DNA of 64,000 nt from Marispirochaeta aestuarii (GTDB lineage: Bacteria > Spirochaetota > Spirochaetia > JC444 > Marispirochaetaceae), in contig NZ_MWQY01000016.1 of NCBI RefSeq assembly GCF_002087085.1, positions 36,222-100,221 on the forward strand. Direction: 5' to 3'. Positions 53,308-62,245 of the stretch are shown here, piece after piece. The notes beneath the pieces were generated by a model. The model was not told the origin of the DNA and did no database searches. It saw only the letters and a list, made by a program, of their open reading frames with translations. The position numbers were made by a program, and so were the translations under genes. The number at the start of each line of letters is the position of its first letter. The stretch's first letter is position 1.

Positions 53308-54273
53308 ATGAAAGTGGAATATCTCAGGCGTTTGAACCGGGTCCTCGAGTATATTGACTCTCACCTGGGGGAGGATCTGGACCACGAAACCCTGGCAGGG
53401 GAAGCTGCCTTTTCCAGGTTCCACTTTGCCCGGATTTTTTCCGCAGCCCTCGGTGAATCTCTGGGAGCCTATATTCAGCGGTTGCGCCTGGAACGGGCTG
53501 CAGGGTATATCTCTGGACGTCCGGATATGACGATAACCCGTATCGGTATTGAATCAGGGTTTTCCTCTTCTGCAGTATTCTCCAGGGCTTTTCGTGATCA
53601 TTTCGGCATGAGTCCCAGCGAATGGCGGGCCGGTGGTGACGCTGAATACAGCAGGAATTGCAAACTGCAGAGCAAGCGATATCATCCCATGAGCATATAT
53701 TGCGAAGCAACCACGGTGGAATCCTCGTATTCTGTGTATACACAACAGAAATGGAGGGTATCTATGAAAACACCGACAAAAAATCTCGATTACACTGTGC
53801 GGGTAGATGAACAGCAGGAAAAGACAGTGGCCTATGTCCGACACACCGGTCCCTATGCCGGTAACGAGGAACTCTTTCACGGTCTGTTCTCCCGACTGTT
53901 GAAATGGGCCGTCCCGCGGCAGCTTTTCGAGGCTGGCAAAACGGAGATGCTTACTATCTATCATGATTCTCCGGAGATAACCGAAGAGGAGAAGCTCAGG
54001 ATAAGTGTCTGTATTACCGTTCCTCCGGATACGGAGGTCTCCGGAGATATAGGTAAAACCGCCATTCCCGCCGGGCGCTATGCGGTTGGAGAGTTTCTTA
54101 TATCCGCTGATGAGTACGGTGATGCCTGGAACAGCCTCTTTGCCGGGTGGCTCCCGGAAAGCGGGTATCAGTGCAGTGAGGGGCCCTGCTACGAGGTTTA
54201 TCTGAACGATCCGGAAGAACACCCGGAAGGCAGGCACCGGGTGGCGATCCACATCCCGGTCGCCCCGCTGTAA
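53308..54273 (+). CDS. AraC-family regulator with GyrI-like effector domain
   Basis: A 321-residue regulator. The AraC double helix-turn-helix is at the N-terminus (about residues 8-105; HETLAGEAAFSRFHFARIFSAALGESLGAYIQRLRLERAAGYI and GFSSSAVFSRAFRDHFGMSPSEWR are typical). A GyrI-like small-molecule-binding domain follows (about 165-321). This is the Rob/SoxS-with-effector layout seen in multidrug regulators. The ATG overlaps no other gene. It is downstream of the divergent DJ-1 gene's promoter region and may regulate it or the efflux operon 250 bases further on. Confidence 0.88.
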   Translation: MKVEYLRRLNRVLEYIDSHLGEDLDHETLAGEAAFSRFHFARIFSAALGESLGAYIQRLRLERAAGYISGRPDMTITRIGIESGFSSSAVFSRAFRDHFGMSPSEWRAGGDAEYSRNCKLQSKRYHPMSIYCEATTVESSYSVYTQQKWRVSMKTPTKNLDYTVRVDEQQEKTVAYVRHTGPYAGNEELFHGLFSRLLKWAVPRQLFEAGKTEMLTIYHDSPEITEEEKLRISVCITVPPDTEVSGDIGKTAIPAGRYAVGEFLISADEYGDAWNSLFAGWLPESGYQCSEGPCYEVYLNDPEEHPEGRHRVAIHIPVAPL

Positions 54274-54310
54274 GCTTGAAGAACTGACAGAGAAAGAATC
54301 AATCTTCACC

Positions 54311-54370
54311 CCGCACGGTCCCTGCAGTCCCCGGCTGCAGGGGCTTCCTGTGCTCTCTTAAATCGTGCGG
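54311..54370. repeat. Nested inverted repeats downstream of the AraC gene
   Basis: CCCTGCAG (54320-54327) pairs with CTGCAGGG (54335-54342), and the flanking CCGCACG (54311-54317) pairs with CGTGCGG (54364-54370). The inner stem is a candidate transcription end for the AraC-family gene, but no T-run follows. The rest of the 247-base gap up to the TetR gene holds the promoter and operator listed next. Confidence 0.4.
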
Positions 54371-54456
54371 ACCTGCCGGCTCTGTTCCCGTTCCGTGGAC
54401 AGAAGGCGGAAAAACTGTAAAAAGAGACGATTTCCCGGGTTTTTTGGGGAGGCGAC

Positions 54457-54485
54457 TTGACGGGATCAATAATTTACCGTATTGG
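54457..54485 (+). promoter_or_regulatory. Promoter of the TetR/efflux operon
   Basis: TTGACG at 54457-54462 and TATTGG at 54480-54485 with a 17-base spacer. The -10 is a weak match, but the -35 is good. The inverted-repeat operator overlaps the -10 and the expected start of transcription, as suits autorepression. Confidence 0.5.
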
Positions 54486-54507
54486 TTTAACCATAAGGTT
54501 AAACCAA
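54482..54507 (+). promoter_or_regulatory. Perfect 11-bp inverted repeat, likely TetR operator
   Basis: TTGGTTTAACC (54482-54492), a 4-base spacer ATAA, then GGTTAAACCAA (54497-54507) is a perfect dyad of 26 bases in all. It ends 13 bases before the TetR start codon and overlaps the promoter. The size and position are what a TetR dimer needs to repress its own operon. Confidence 0.75.
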
Positions 54508-54520
54508 GAGGTTTTACAAG

Positions 54521-55171
54521 ATGACCAATGATATCGATCGAGGCACAGAAGAGCAGATCCTGGCCGCCGCCTACCGGGTGATCATCCGCCGCGGCAAGTC
54601 CGGTACCCGCATGCAGGAGATCGCCGACGAGGCGGGGGTGAACAAGGCTCTGCTGCACTACTACTTCCGCTCCAAGGACAGGATCTACGAGGCGGTTCTA
54701 AGGAAGGTCCTCTCCTCGCTCCTGAAGTCCATGCTGCAGAGCATCGATTTCTCCATGCCCATCCGAGAGGTCCTCGAGGCCTTTATCCGGGGGCACATCG
54801 GCGCGCTGAAGAGCAATCCGCAGGTTTTCCAGTTCTTCATGGCCGAGATGTGGACCAACCGGGAGGAGGTGATTCCGGTATTCGTCGGGCTGTTAACCGA
54901 GAACCGCGAGATCATCACGACCAGGTTCTTTGCCCGGCTGCAGCAGGCGATGGACGACGGCGAAATCAGGCGGGTGAATCCCTTCCATTTTCTAATGAAC
55001 ATCATCAGTCTCGACGTCTTCTATTTTGTCGCTTCGCCGCTGTTTTTTGCTGTTCTGAATGTGCCGGAAAAAGAACAGGAAGCGATGACCGGGCAGCGGG
55101 CCGATCAGGTGGTGGAGTTCATCTGGGAATCGATTCGTCCAAGGGAGGAATCAGGATGCACAGAATCTTGA
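54521..55171 (+). CDS. TetR-family repressor of the efflux operon
   Basis: A 216-residue TetR/AcrR regulator. The N-terminal helix-turn-helix (about residues 12-58) reads QILAAAYRVIIRRGKSGTRMQEIADEAGVNKALLHYYFRSKD. The ligand-binding C-terminal region is hydrophobic and of unknown specificity. Its layout with TolC, HlyD, two ATPases and two permeases parallels CecR/YbiH of E. coli (ybhGFSR). It ends over the start of the TolC gene, giving one operon. It should bind the dyad just upstream and release on drug or metabolite binding. Confidence 0.92.
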   Translation: MTNDIDRGTEEQILAAAYRVIIRRGKSGTRMQEIADEAGVNKALLHYYFRSKDRIYEAVLRKVLSSLLKSMLQSIDFSMPIREVLEAFIRGHIGALKSNPQVFQFFMAEMWTNREEVIPVFVGLLTENREIITTRFFARLQQAMDDGEIRRVNPFHFLMNIISLDVFYFVASPLFFAVLNVPEKEQEAMTGQRADQVVEFIWESIRPREESGCTES

Positions 55172-56469
55172 AGTTAGCGACGCTGCTGGCGCTTATATCC
55201 ACGCCCCTGGGGGCCCGGGAATATTCCATGACCCAGCTGTTTGAGCTGGCATTGGAGGAGGACAGTCGGCTCGCCCGGATCGAGGCCGGTGTGGCCGCCG
55301 CCGAAACCGTCGTGGCCGATGCCGGCGCCGCCTTTCAGCCGGATCTGAGCGCCGGATTTCGCGTTTCATACGTATCCGAGCTGCCGGAGATGGAGCAGCC
55401 CAAACCCGGCGGCGGTACGACCACTGTCGAGGCGGGGGTTAAGGATACCTATGCGGCTAATCTCACCGCCCGGCAGCTGATATTCGCCGGATTCACACGG
55501 CGCTACGGGCTGGCGGCGGCGGAGAACCGGCTGGCCGAAGTACGCTTTCAGAAAAGTATGCGCGAGGATGCGCTGCGCTTCAGTCTGCTCCAGGCGGCCT
55601 ACGGCTATTCCCTGGCCGATCTTTCGGTGGAGTCCCTGGAAGCCAGTCTGGCCCGGCTGGAACTGAATCGCCGCCGGGTGGAGTCGTTCTTCTCTCAGGG
55701 CTTCGCCTCGGAGCTGGACCTGCTCGAGATCGACGCCTCCATCGCCGAGCTCAACCTGCAGCTGCGGCAGCAGCAGGCGGACCGCCGCGCGGCTCTGATC
55801 AGCCTCAGAAGTCTCAGCGGCGCGGAGGACCTCGACGCGCTAGCCGTGGAGGAGGCCTATCTCGCGCTGCCGGACGTGGAGGCCGTCGATATCGAAGGAG
55901 CTGACCTGGCGTCCAACGCCGACTACCGGGCTACCGATTATACACGGCAGGCCCGCGAGTTGGAAACGGAGATTCATCGCGGTGACTACTATCCCCGGCT
56001 TTCCGCTTTCGGCAGCTTCAACTACGGCCGGCCGGGAGCCAATTTCTTCGCCGACGAGTGGCAGTTTTACTACCAGGGCGGTGTGGAGGTCTCAATGAAT
56101 CTCTGGGACGGCGGCCGGCGGGGCAACGCCCTCGAGCGTGACCGGGCCAGGCTGGAGCAGCTGGCGGCCGAGCGGGAGGAGCTCTTTACGAATCTGCTGG
56201 CCCGGGGGCGGCAGACCGGGGAGTCCCTGCAGTCGGCGGCCGAACAGCTGACCACCGCCCGCAGTCTGCTCGAGAACAAGCAGCGCAAGTACGAACTGAT
56301 ACAGCAGCTCTGGGACGCCGGCGAACAGAGCACCCTCGAGGTGCTGGAGGCCGAACAGGAGCTTACCGCCGCGGACATCAGGGCCAAGGGGCTGGAAATC
56401 CGGCTGCTGTCGCTCTATCAGGATTACCTGCTGCTGATCAATCGTCCCCTGTGGAGGAATACCAAATGA
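55156..56469 (+). CDS. TolC-family outer membrane efflux protein
   Basis: A 437-residue outer membrane factor. A signal peptide is likely in residues 1-20 (hydrophobic LATLLALISTPLGA, cleavage after A). Two repeats of the TolC-type helical domain follow (about 30-240 and 250-435), with DLTLLEIDASIAELNLQL-like and QQLWDAGEQSTLEVLEAEQEL stretches. The ATG at 55156 has GGAGGAATCAGG upstream and overlaps the TetR end by 16 bases. It would form the outer-membrane channel for the pump encoded downstream. Confidence 0.88.
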   Translation: MHRILKLATLLALISTPLGAREYSMTQLFELALEEDSRLARIEAGVAAAETVVADAGAAFQPDLSAGFRVSYVSELPEMEQPKPGGGTTTVEAGVKDTYAANLTARQLIFAGFTRRYGLAAAENRLAEVRFQKSMREDALRFSLLQAAYGYSLADLSVESLEASLARLELNRRRVESFFSQGFASELDLLEIDASIAELNLQLRQQQADRRAALISLRSLSGAEDLDALAVEEAYLALPDVEAVDIEGADLASNADYRATDYTRQARELETEIHRGDYYPRLSAFGSFNYGRPGANFFADEWQFYYQGGVEVSMNLWDGGRRGNALERDRARLEQLAAEREELFTNLLARGRQTGESLQSAAEQLTTARSLLENKQRKYELIQQLWDAGEQSTLEVLEAEQELTAADIRAKGLEIRLLSLYQDYLLLINRPLWRNTK

Positions 56470-57371
56470 GTATGCCAAGGAGTACCGGGATGAACCGGAA
56501 CAGGATAATTCGAAACGGAATTTTTACAGCGCTCGTGCTGCTGCTGGCAGCCTGCGGTGCGGGCGATGGCGAGCGCAGCTTTACCGGGCAGGTGGAAGGC
56601 CGGGTCTACAGCGTCTCCTCGCCGGTAAGCGACCGGCTCCTGGAGCTCAGCGTCTGGGAAGGCGACCGACTGGCCGAGGGGCAGACAGTGGGGCGCATCG
56701 ATACGGCCGCGCTGGAACTTCAGCGCAAGTCGCTGATCGCCGGGCGGGATCAGATCGGGCTGCAGCTCCAGGAGCTCACCCTCACTACCGCGCAGGTCAA
56801 GGATACCCGCGACTACTATGCGACCACCTACCGCCGCAATCTGGAGCTCCTGAAGGAACAGGCGGTCTCGGATCAGAAGGTGCGGGATCTGAAACTGAAC
56901 GCGGACAAGTGGGAGCGGGAGCTGACGACCCTGCGTATCAAAGAACAGTCCCTCAAGCGGCAGCAGGACGAGATCGGCTACAAGCTCGAGGAACTCGATC
57001 TGATGATCAGCAAGGCCACTCTTACCAGTCCCGCCGCAGGCTATGTGGATCAGGTCTATTTCGAGAAAGGGGAGTTCGTTCCCGCGCTGCGTCCGGTGGT
57101 GGAGCTGGTCAGTCTCGAATATGTCTGGTGTTATCTCTATCTTGGCGAGTCCGGTATCGCGCAGATCAGTCCCGGTCAGGAGATGACCGCCCGCCTGGGG
57201 GAAAACACCTTCCGCGCCCGGGTCGAGCATATCAACTCCAGCGCCGAGTTCACCCCCAGGGAGGTACTCACCCCCGAGAACCGCGAGGCCCTGGTCTACG
57301 CGGTACGGGTCGGGATCGAGAATCCCGACGGAATCCTGAAGATAGGCATGCCTGTCGTGCTGGAGTGGTAA
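56466..57371 (+). CDS. HlyD-family membrane fusion lipoprotein
   Basis: A 301-residue periplasmic adaptor. The lipobox LLAAC ends at Cys30, so it is a lipoprotein. Barrel-sandwich, coiled-coil (about 100-180) and beta-barrel domains follow, typical of YbhG-like adaptors linking ABC permeases to TolC. The start overlaps the TolC stop as ATGA and has GGAGGA seven bases upstream. A second good site (AAGGAG) lies before an ATG at 56490, which would shorten the leader to 22 residues. It lies eight bases before the first ATPase gene. Confidence 0.87.
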   Translation: MSMPRSTGMNRNRIIRNGIFTALVLLLAACGAGDGERSFTGQVEGRVYSVSSPVSDRLLELSVWEGDRLAEGQTVGRIDTAALELQRKSLIAGRDQIGLQLQELTLTTAQVKDTRDYYATTYRRNLELLKEQAVSDQKVRDLKLNADKWERELTTLRIKEQSLKRQQDEIGYKLEELDLMISKATLTSPAAGYVDQVYFEKGEFVPALRPVVELVSLEYVWCYLYLGESGIAQISPGQEMTARLGENTFRARVEHINSSAEFTPREVLTPENREALVYAVRVGIENPDGILKIGMPVVLEW

Positions 57372-57378
57372 AGGTAGA

Positions 57379-58284
57379 ATGAACGCCGCGAAATGTATTG
57401 AAGCAGAAGCGATCAGCAAGCGCTACGGCGAGATTCGGGCCCTCGAGGGCGTCGACATCCATGCGGCCGCCGGGGAGATCACCGGCCTTATCGGACCCGA
57501 CGGAGCCGGGAAATCGAGCTTCATGCGCATCGTCCTCGGTCTGCTTGAAAGTGATGGCGGCGAACTGAAGCTCTTCGGCGAGACCCCGGAGCGGGGCCGA
57601 CGCGGCGGAATCGGCTATATGCCCGAGGTTTTCTCCCTCTATACGGATCTGACCGTGGAGGAGAACATGCGCTTCTCCTTCAGGATTCACGGCGGCAGGC
57701 CTGCGGAGTACACGGCCAGGAGCGAGCGGCTCTACACCTTCAACCGCCTCTCCGATTTCAAGGCCGCCCGGGCCGGCACGCTCTCGGGGGGTATGAAGCA
57801 GAAACTGGCCCTCTCCTGCGCCCTGATGCAGGAGCCTCGTCTGCTGGTGCTCGATGAACCGACCACCGGCGTCGACCCCTTGAGCCGCCGGGAGTTCTGG
57901 CGGATGCTGAGCGAACTGAAAAGAGAGGGCATCGGCATCCTGGTTTCGACCCCCTACATGGAAGAGGCCCTGCAGTGCGACCGGATCTACCTGATGAACG
58001 AGGGCCGCATCCTGAACGCCGGAGCTCCCCGGGAGCTGATCGACGGTTTCGACGGCCGTATCATCGAGTTCGAGGATTCCGAGCTGGCGCCTCAGGATCT
58101 GCGCCGGGAGCTGGCCGCCGCCTGGTCCGGGCGGCCGGTCTATCTGTCGGGGCGCAGCGTGCACCTGGTGCTGCCCGCCGCGGCAGGAGACGCTGCGGCC
58201 GACCTTCCGACTCGCTCATCAGGGACGAGCCGTGAGATCGAACCTGACCTGGAAGACATCTTTCTGGCGGGGATACTCAGATGA
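57379..58284 (+). CDS. ABC transporter ATP-binding protein (first)
   Basis: A 301-residue ATPase. Walker A is GPDGAGKSS near residues 37-45, the signature is LSGGMKQ (about 135), and Walker B is LLVLDEPTTGVD (about 155-166). The last 60 residues are a C-terminal extension typical of ATPases paired with ABC-2 efflux permeases. It overlaps the second ATPase gene by four bases. As the intact signature shows, this half probably carries the main ATPase activity of the pair. Confidence 0.9.
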   Translation: MNAAKCIEAEAISKRYGEIRALEGVDIHAAAGEITGLIGPDGAGKSSFMRIVLGLLESDGGELKLFGETPERGRRGGIGYMPEVFSLYTDLTVEENMRFSFRIHGGRPAEYTARSERLYTFNRLSDFKAARAGTLSGGMKQKLALSCALMQEPRLLVLDEPTTGVDPLSRREFWRMLSELKREGIGILVSTPYMEEALQCDRIYLMNEGRILNAGAPRELIDGFDGRIIEFEDSELAPQDLRRELAAAWSGRPVYLSGRSVHLVLPAAAGDAAADLPTRSSGTSREIEPDLEDIFLAGILR

Positions 58285-59024
58285 CGAGCGATTCATCCAT
58301 GATGATTTCAATTCAAGGCCTGAGCCGCCGTTTCGGCGCCTTCACCGCGGTGGACGACATCTCCTTCGAGGTCGCCCCCGGGGAGGTCTTCGGTTTTCTG
58401 GGAGCCAACGGCGCCGGCAAGACCACGACCATCCGCATGATGTGCGGGCTGCTGAGCCCCAGCGAGGGCGACATCCTGATCGACGGGGTCTCGGTCTCCG
58501 CCGATCCCGAGCAGGTCAAGCGGCGCCTGGGCTACATGTCCCAGAAGTTCTCCCTCTACGGCGACCTCTCGCCGGAACAGAACATCGACTTCTTCGGGGC
58601 GGTCTACGGCGTCGACCCCGAGCGCCTGGAGGCGGAGAAGAGGAGAATCCGCGCCCAGCTGGGGGGGGCTCCCGGCAGCGGCCGCGCCGGGAAGCTGCCC
58701 CTGGGTTTCAAGCAGCGGCTGGGGCTAACCTGCGCCCTGCTGCACGAACCGCCGGTCATCTTCCTGGACGAACCGACCTCGGGCGTCGATCCCCTGGGGC
58801 GCCGGGAGTTCTGGGAAGAGATCTACGACCTCTCGTCCGCCGGGCGCACCGTCCTGGTGACGACCCACTTCATGGACGAGGCCGAATACTGTCACCGCAT
58901 CGCCATCATGAGCCAGGGGCGCCTGATCGACCTCGACAGCCCCGCGGCCATCAAGCGCAAATACGGATCCGATACCCTCAACGAGGCCTTTATCCGGGCC
59001 GTCGAAAGCGACCGGGAGGAGTAG
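58281..59024 (+). CDS. ABC transporter ATP-binding protein (second)
   Basis: A 247-residue ATPase. Walker A is GANGAGKTT near 40-48 and Walker B is VIFLDEPTSGVD near 163-174, but the signature that should read LSGGMKQ is LPLGFKQR, losing both glycines of SGG. YbhF of E. coli fuses two unequal ATPase halves; here they are separate genes. One site of the dimer may therefore be degenerate. The gene overlaps the previous one by four bases and lies one base before the first permease. Confidence 0.9.
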   Translation: MTSDSSMMISIQGLSRRFGAFTAVDDISFEVAPGEVFGFLGANGAGKTTTIRMMCGLLSPSEGDILIDGVSVSADPEQVKRRLGYMSQKFSLYGDLSPEQNIDFFGAVYGVDPERLEAEKRRIRAQLGGAPGSGRAGKLPLGFKQRLGLTCALLHEPPVIFLDEPTSGVDPLGRREFWEEIYDLSSAGRTVLVTTHFMDEAEYCHRIAIMSQGRLIDLDSPAAIKRKYGSDTLNEAFIRAVESDREE

Positions 59025-59025
59025 C

Positions 59026-60096
59026 ATGGGACTCTACGGCATTATCCTGAAAGAGTTCAAACATATTGTGCGGGACTACCGCACGCTGATGATCCTCTTC
59101 ATCCTGCCGGTGCTGATGCTGGTGCTCTTCGGCTACGCGATGACCCTGGAGATTCCGAATATCAGGCTGGCGGTCGAGGACCTGGACAATTCGGCGGCCT
59201 CCCGGGAGCTGATCGCAGGCTTCCGGGGCTCGGAATTCTTTACACTCCCCGAGGCCGGGGGACTCTCCGGGCGGGAGCTCTTCCGCCGCCGCGTCGCCGA
59301 CGCGCTTCTGACCATCCCCGGGGATTACGGCCGGGGTGGGGCGGTCGACCTGCAGATCGACGCCTCCGACTCGAACCGGGCGCTGATCGTGCGGCAGTAC
59401 ATCGATGCCGTGGTAGAGCGCGCCTCGGACGCGCGGACCCGCAGACCGCCGATCGTCGCCGTCCCGGCCTTCCTCTACAACCGGCAGCTCGACAGCGCCT
59501 TCTTTTTCGTCCCTGCCCTGACAGCGCTGATCATCATCATGGTCACCGCCCTGCTGACGAGTCTGACCATCACCCGGGAGAAGGAGCAGGGCACCTTCGA
59601 TCTGATCAAACTGAGTCCCGTGCACGCCTACGAGGTCATCATCGGCAAGGTGGTACCCTACCTGCTGCTGTCGCTCGTTATCGGCACCCTGATCGTGCTC
59701 TGCGGGGTGCTGATGTTCGGCGTCCCCATGAGGGGCAGTATTCCGGCCATGCTCTTCTACCTGATCCTCTACTGTCTGACCGGCCTCTCCTTCGGGATTC
59801 TGATCTCCACGGTGGCGGCCAGCCAGCAGACGGCCATGCTGCTCTCCCTGATCGGAACCCTGCTGCCGACCCTCTTTCTCTCCGGCTTCATCTTTCCCCT
59901 CGAGTCGATGCCCTCCCTTTTGCGGGCGATAAGCTGGATCGTGCCGGCCAGGTATTTTCTGATCATCATCCGGGGACTGATGCTCAAGGGCAACACTCAG
60001 CGGGAGCTGATCTTCCCCATCCTGATGCTCTCCGCCTTCAGCGCCTTCTTCCTGCTGGTGGCGATACGCCGCTTCAAGGCCTATCTCGAGGGCTGA
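59026..60096 (+). CDS. ABC-2 type permease (first)
   Basis: A 356-residue membrane protein of the ABC-2 drug-export family (YbhS/YbhR type). One helix near residues 20-42 precedes a large periplasmic domain (about 45-160), and five to six helices occupy the C-terminal half. The motif GFIFPLESMPSLLRAISWIVPARYFLIIIRG near the end is characteristic. It pairs with the second permease to export a drug or other hydrophobic compound through the adaptor and TolC. It starts one base after the ATPase stop. Confidence 0.9.
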   Translation: MGLYGIILKEFKHIVRDYRTLMILFILPVLMLVLFGYAMTLEIPNIRLAVEDLDNSAASRELIAGFRGSEFFTLPEAGGLSGRELFRRRVADALLTIPGDYGRGGAVDLQIDASDSNRALIVRQYIDAVVERASDARTRRPPIVAVPAFLYNRQLDSAFFFVPALTALIIIMVTALLTSLTITREKEQGTFDLIKLSPVHAYEVIIGKVVPYLLLSLVIGTLIVLCGVLMFGVPMRGSIPAMLFYLILYCLTGLSFGILISTVAASQQTAMLLSLIGTLLPTLFLSGFIFPLESMPSLLRAISWIVPARYFLIIIRGLMLKGNTQRELIFPILMLSAFSAFFLLVAIRRFKAYLEG

Positions 60097-60130
60097 TTCA
60101 GACGGGGAACCGGAATTTAAGGAGACGACG

Positions 60131-61243
60131 ATGCGAACCCTGATTGCGATGGTAAAAAAAGAGATCCTCCAGCTGCGGGCCGATACCTTCTATCTGCGCT
60201 TTCTTTTAATCGCGCCCCTCTTCCAGCTGATCGTGCTCGGCTTCGCGCTGACCATCGAGACCACCAACGTGCCGACCCTCATCTGCGATCTCGACAGGAC
60301 CGCGCTCAGCCGCGAGTTCGTGCGCAGCGTCAGCACCAACGAGCGCTTCAACGTCATCGGCACGGTGGAGGAGTACGAGGAACTCGGCGACGCCCTTCAG
60401 CGCTGGCAGGCCAGCATCGGCATCTACATTCCCCCCGGTTTCGGCCGCGACCTGAAGCGCGACGCCTCCGCCGAACTGCAGGTCCTGATCGATGCGGTGG
60501 ACGGCAACAAGGCCCTGACCGCCTACGGCTACCTGCAGCAGATCGCCGCCGAACAGGGCCTCCGCCTGGCCGCCGTGCCCCTCGACGCCGGCGGCGCCCC
60601 CGGCCCGCGCCTGGTCTACCACTACCTCTTTAACCCCGAGCTCAAGAACGCCGCCTTCATGGTTCCCGGCATCGTCGTGGTTATCGTCACCATCATCACT
60701 CTGATGATCGGCGCCATGAACCTGGTGCGGGAGAAGGAGGTCGGCACCCTCGAACAGCTGATGGTCACCCCCATCAACCGGAGCCAGCTTATCCTCGGCA
60801 AGCTGATTCCGTTTCTGGTCTACGCCTTCATCGAGGTGGCGGTACTGCTGAAGGTCGCCGAGCTGGTTTTCGGTCTGCACCTGGCCGGAAGCCTGTTGAG
60901 CCTCTACCTGGCGCTGCTGCTCTACCTCTTCTCGACCCTCGGTCTGGGGCTGCTCGTCTCCTCGGCGGCGGGCACCCAGCAGCAGGCCCTCTTTATCGCC
61001 TGGTTTTTCATGATCTTCATGATCCTGCTTTCGGGCTTCTTCATTCCCATCCGGAACATGCCCCGCTGGCTGCAGTGGCTGACGATGCTGAACCCCCTGC
61101 GCTTCATGATGACCATCGTGCGGGAGATCTATCTCAAGGCCACGCCGCTGAAGCTCCTGGCCGACCAGCTGCTCCCCTTGAGCGCCCTGGGACTGGTGAT
61201 CTTCGGCACCAGCATCTTCACCTTCCAGAAAAAGAGCGGCTGA
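60131..61243 (+). CDS. ABC-2 type permease (second)
   Basis: A 370-residue permease with the same layout: an N-terminal helix (about 22-42), a large extracytoplasmic domain (about 45-170), and six helices (about 178-370), including GFFIPIRNMPRWLQWLTMLNPLRFMMTIVREIYLKA. GGAGACG precedes the ATG. It is 34 bases after the first permease and ends the operon, about 15 bases before a GC-rich dispersed repeat. Together the seven genes make one efflux system. Confidence 0.9.
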   Translation: MRTLIAMVKKEILQLRADTFYLRFLLIAPLFQLIVLGFALTIETTNVPTLICDLDRTALSREFVRSVSTNERFNVIGTVEEYEELGDALQRWQASIGIYIPPGFGRDLKRDASAELQVLIDAVDGNKALTAYGYLQQIAAEQGLRLAAVPLDAGGAPGPRLVYHYLFNPELKNAAFMVPGIVVVIVTIITLMIGAMNLVREKEVGTLEQLMVTPINRSQLILGKLIPFLVYAFIEVAVLLKVAELVFGLHLAGSLLSLYLALLLYLFSTLGLGLLVSSAAGTQQQALFIAWFFMIFMILLSGFFIPIRNMPRWLQWLTMLNPLRFMMTIVREIYLKATPLKLLADQLLPLSALGLVIFGTSIFTFQKKSG

Positions 61244-61257
61244 GAATCTGTGTTCCG

Positions 61258-61442
61258 GGCCCCCCGGCTGACGCCGTCGGGCCTGCTGCGGGGTTCGCGG
61301 CCCTTTTCCCGGGCTACTTACGTGCGCCCGGGGGGCCGCTCCGTCCTGACGGACCCGGGCTGCGCCCGACCCTCCGCGTCCCTGGGGCTGGGAGCTCCGG
61401 GTACCGTCCATCCTCTCCCCACCACCCAGGCTCGGTAATCTC
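61258..61442. repeat. GC-rich dispersed repeat, copy A
   Basis: Bases 61258-61388 match copy B (62374-62503) closely by eye, with few substitutions and small indels (GGCCCCCCGGCT, GTCGGGCCTGCT, GGGGTTCGCGGCC, CCGTCCTGACGGACCCGGGC, CTCCGCGTCCCTGGGG). A 45-base insertion relative to B follows, and both end in CGGTAATCTC (here 61433-61442). The copy fills half of the 399-base gap between the efflux operon and the molybdopterin-domain gene. The remaining stretch has a small GGGTATC/GATACCC hairpin near 61587 and no gene. Confidence 0.8.
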
Positions 61443-61642
61443 AGGGGCGGGCAATTCACAGAATTTTCAGGGTAAAGATAAGCGCAAGAAGGGGGAAATG
61501 TCAGGCCATATAGAATATACTGAAAGAAACGAGGGGGCAGCTGGAGACACTTCGGGCCGAGGTTCAGCAAGCTTCCTCCGACCTGGAAAGGGTATCAGGT
61601 GATACCCTGGTATCATGAACAGAAAACGAAGCGGGGTACCGG

Positions 61643-62245
61643 ATGAAAAGATTTATCTCTTCACTATTTATTCTCATCAGTATGATATTCATGCTCTTCT
61701 CCGGCGGACAGACCGAGTCTCTGCCTTCGGATGCTGAATCATCCGCCTCCGTCTGGGTAGAAGAGGAGGTTCTCAATCCCGAGGATCTCGAGTTTGGTGA
61801 TCTCTTTATGGGGCTGCACTATACCGCGAAACCCATCGATCTGGATGAAGAGACCTACCGGCTGACAGTCACCGGCAAGGTGGACAAACCGCTCTCCCTC
61901 TCCCTGGCTGAGGTAAAGGCCCTGGCCACTGTCGATATACGGGTACGGCTGGTCTGTCCAGGCTATTTTACCGATGAAGGGGTCTGGAGCGGCGTTCTTG
62001 TAAGGACACTTCTTAAGGAGGCCGGGATCAGGGATGATGCCAAAACGGTAATATTCGCCGTACCCGATGAGAGCTACCGTACCCGGTTTCCTGTTGAACG
62101 CGCCACTGCGGACGACTTCCTGGTCGCCTGGGCTTTCGAAGGAGAGACCCTGCATCGGGTTCACGGTTTTCCCCTCAGACTGGTGGCCGGCGATACCGAG
62201 GGCAGCAACTGGGTCAAGTGGCTGCAGATAATACGGGTCGAGTAG
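61643..62245 (+). CDS. Small exported molybdopterin-domain protein (sulfite oxidase type)
   Basis: A 200-residue protein with a signal sequence (about 1-22, ending FSGGQTES) and one oxidoreductase molybdopterin-binding domain of the sulfite oxidase/MsrP family (about 60-200). The conserved cysteine that would bind molybdenum is in RLVCPGYF (near residue 103), followed by EGVWSGVLVRTLLKEAG and the ending GDTEGSNWVKWLQIIRV. It lacks the dimerisation domain of full sulfite oxidases. The partner and substrate are unknown. It stands alone between two copies of the GC-rich repeat. Confidence 0.82.
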   Translation: MKRFISSLFILISMIFMLFSGGQTESLPSDAESSASVWVEEEVLNPEDLEFGDLFMGLHYTAKPIDLDEETYRLTVTGKVDKPLSLSLAEVKALATVDIRVRLVCPGYFTDEGVWSGVLVRTLLKEAGIRDDAKTVIFAVPDESYRTRFPVERATADDFLVAWAFEGETLHRVHGFPLRLVAGDTEGSNWVKWLQIIRVE

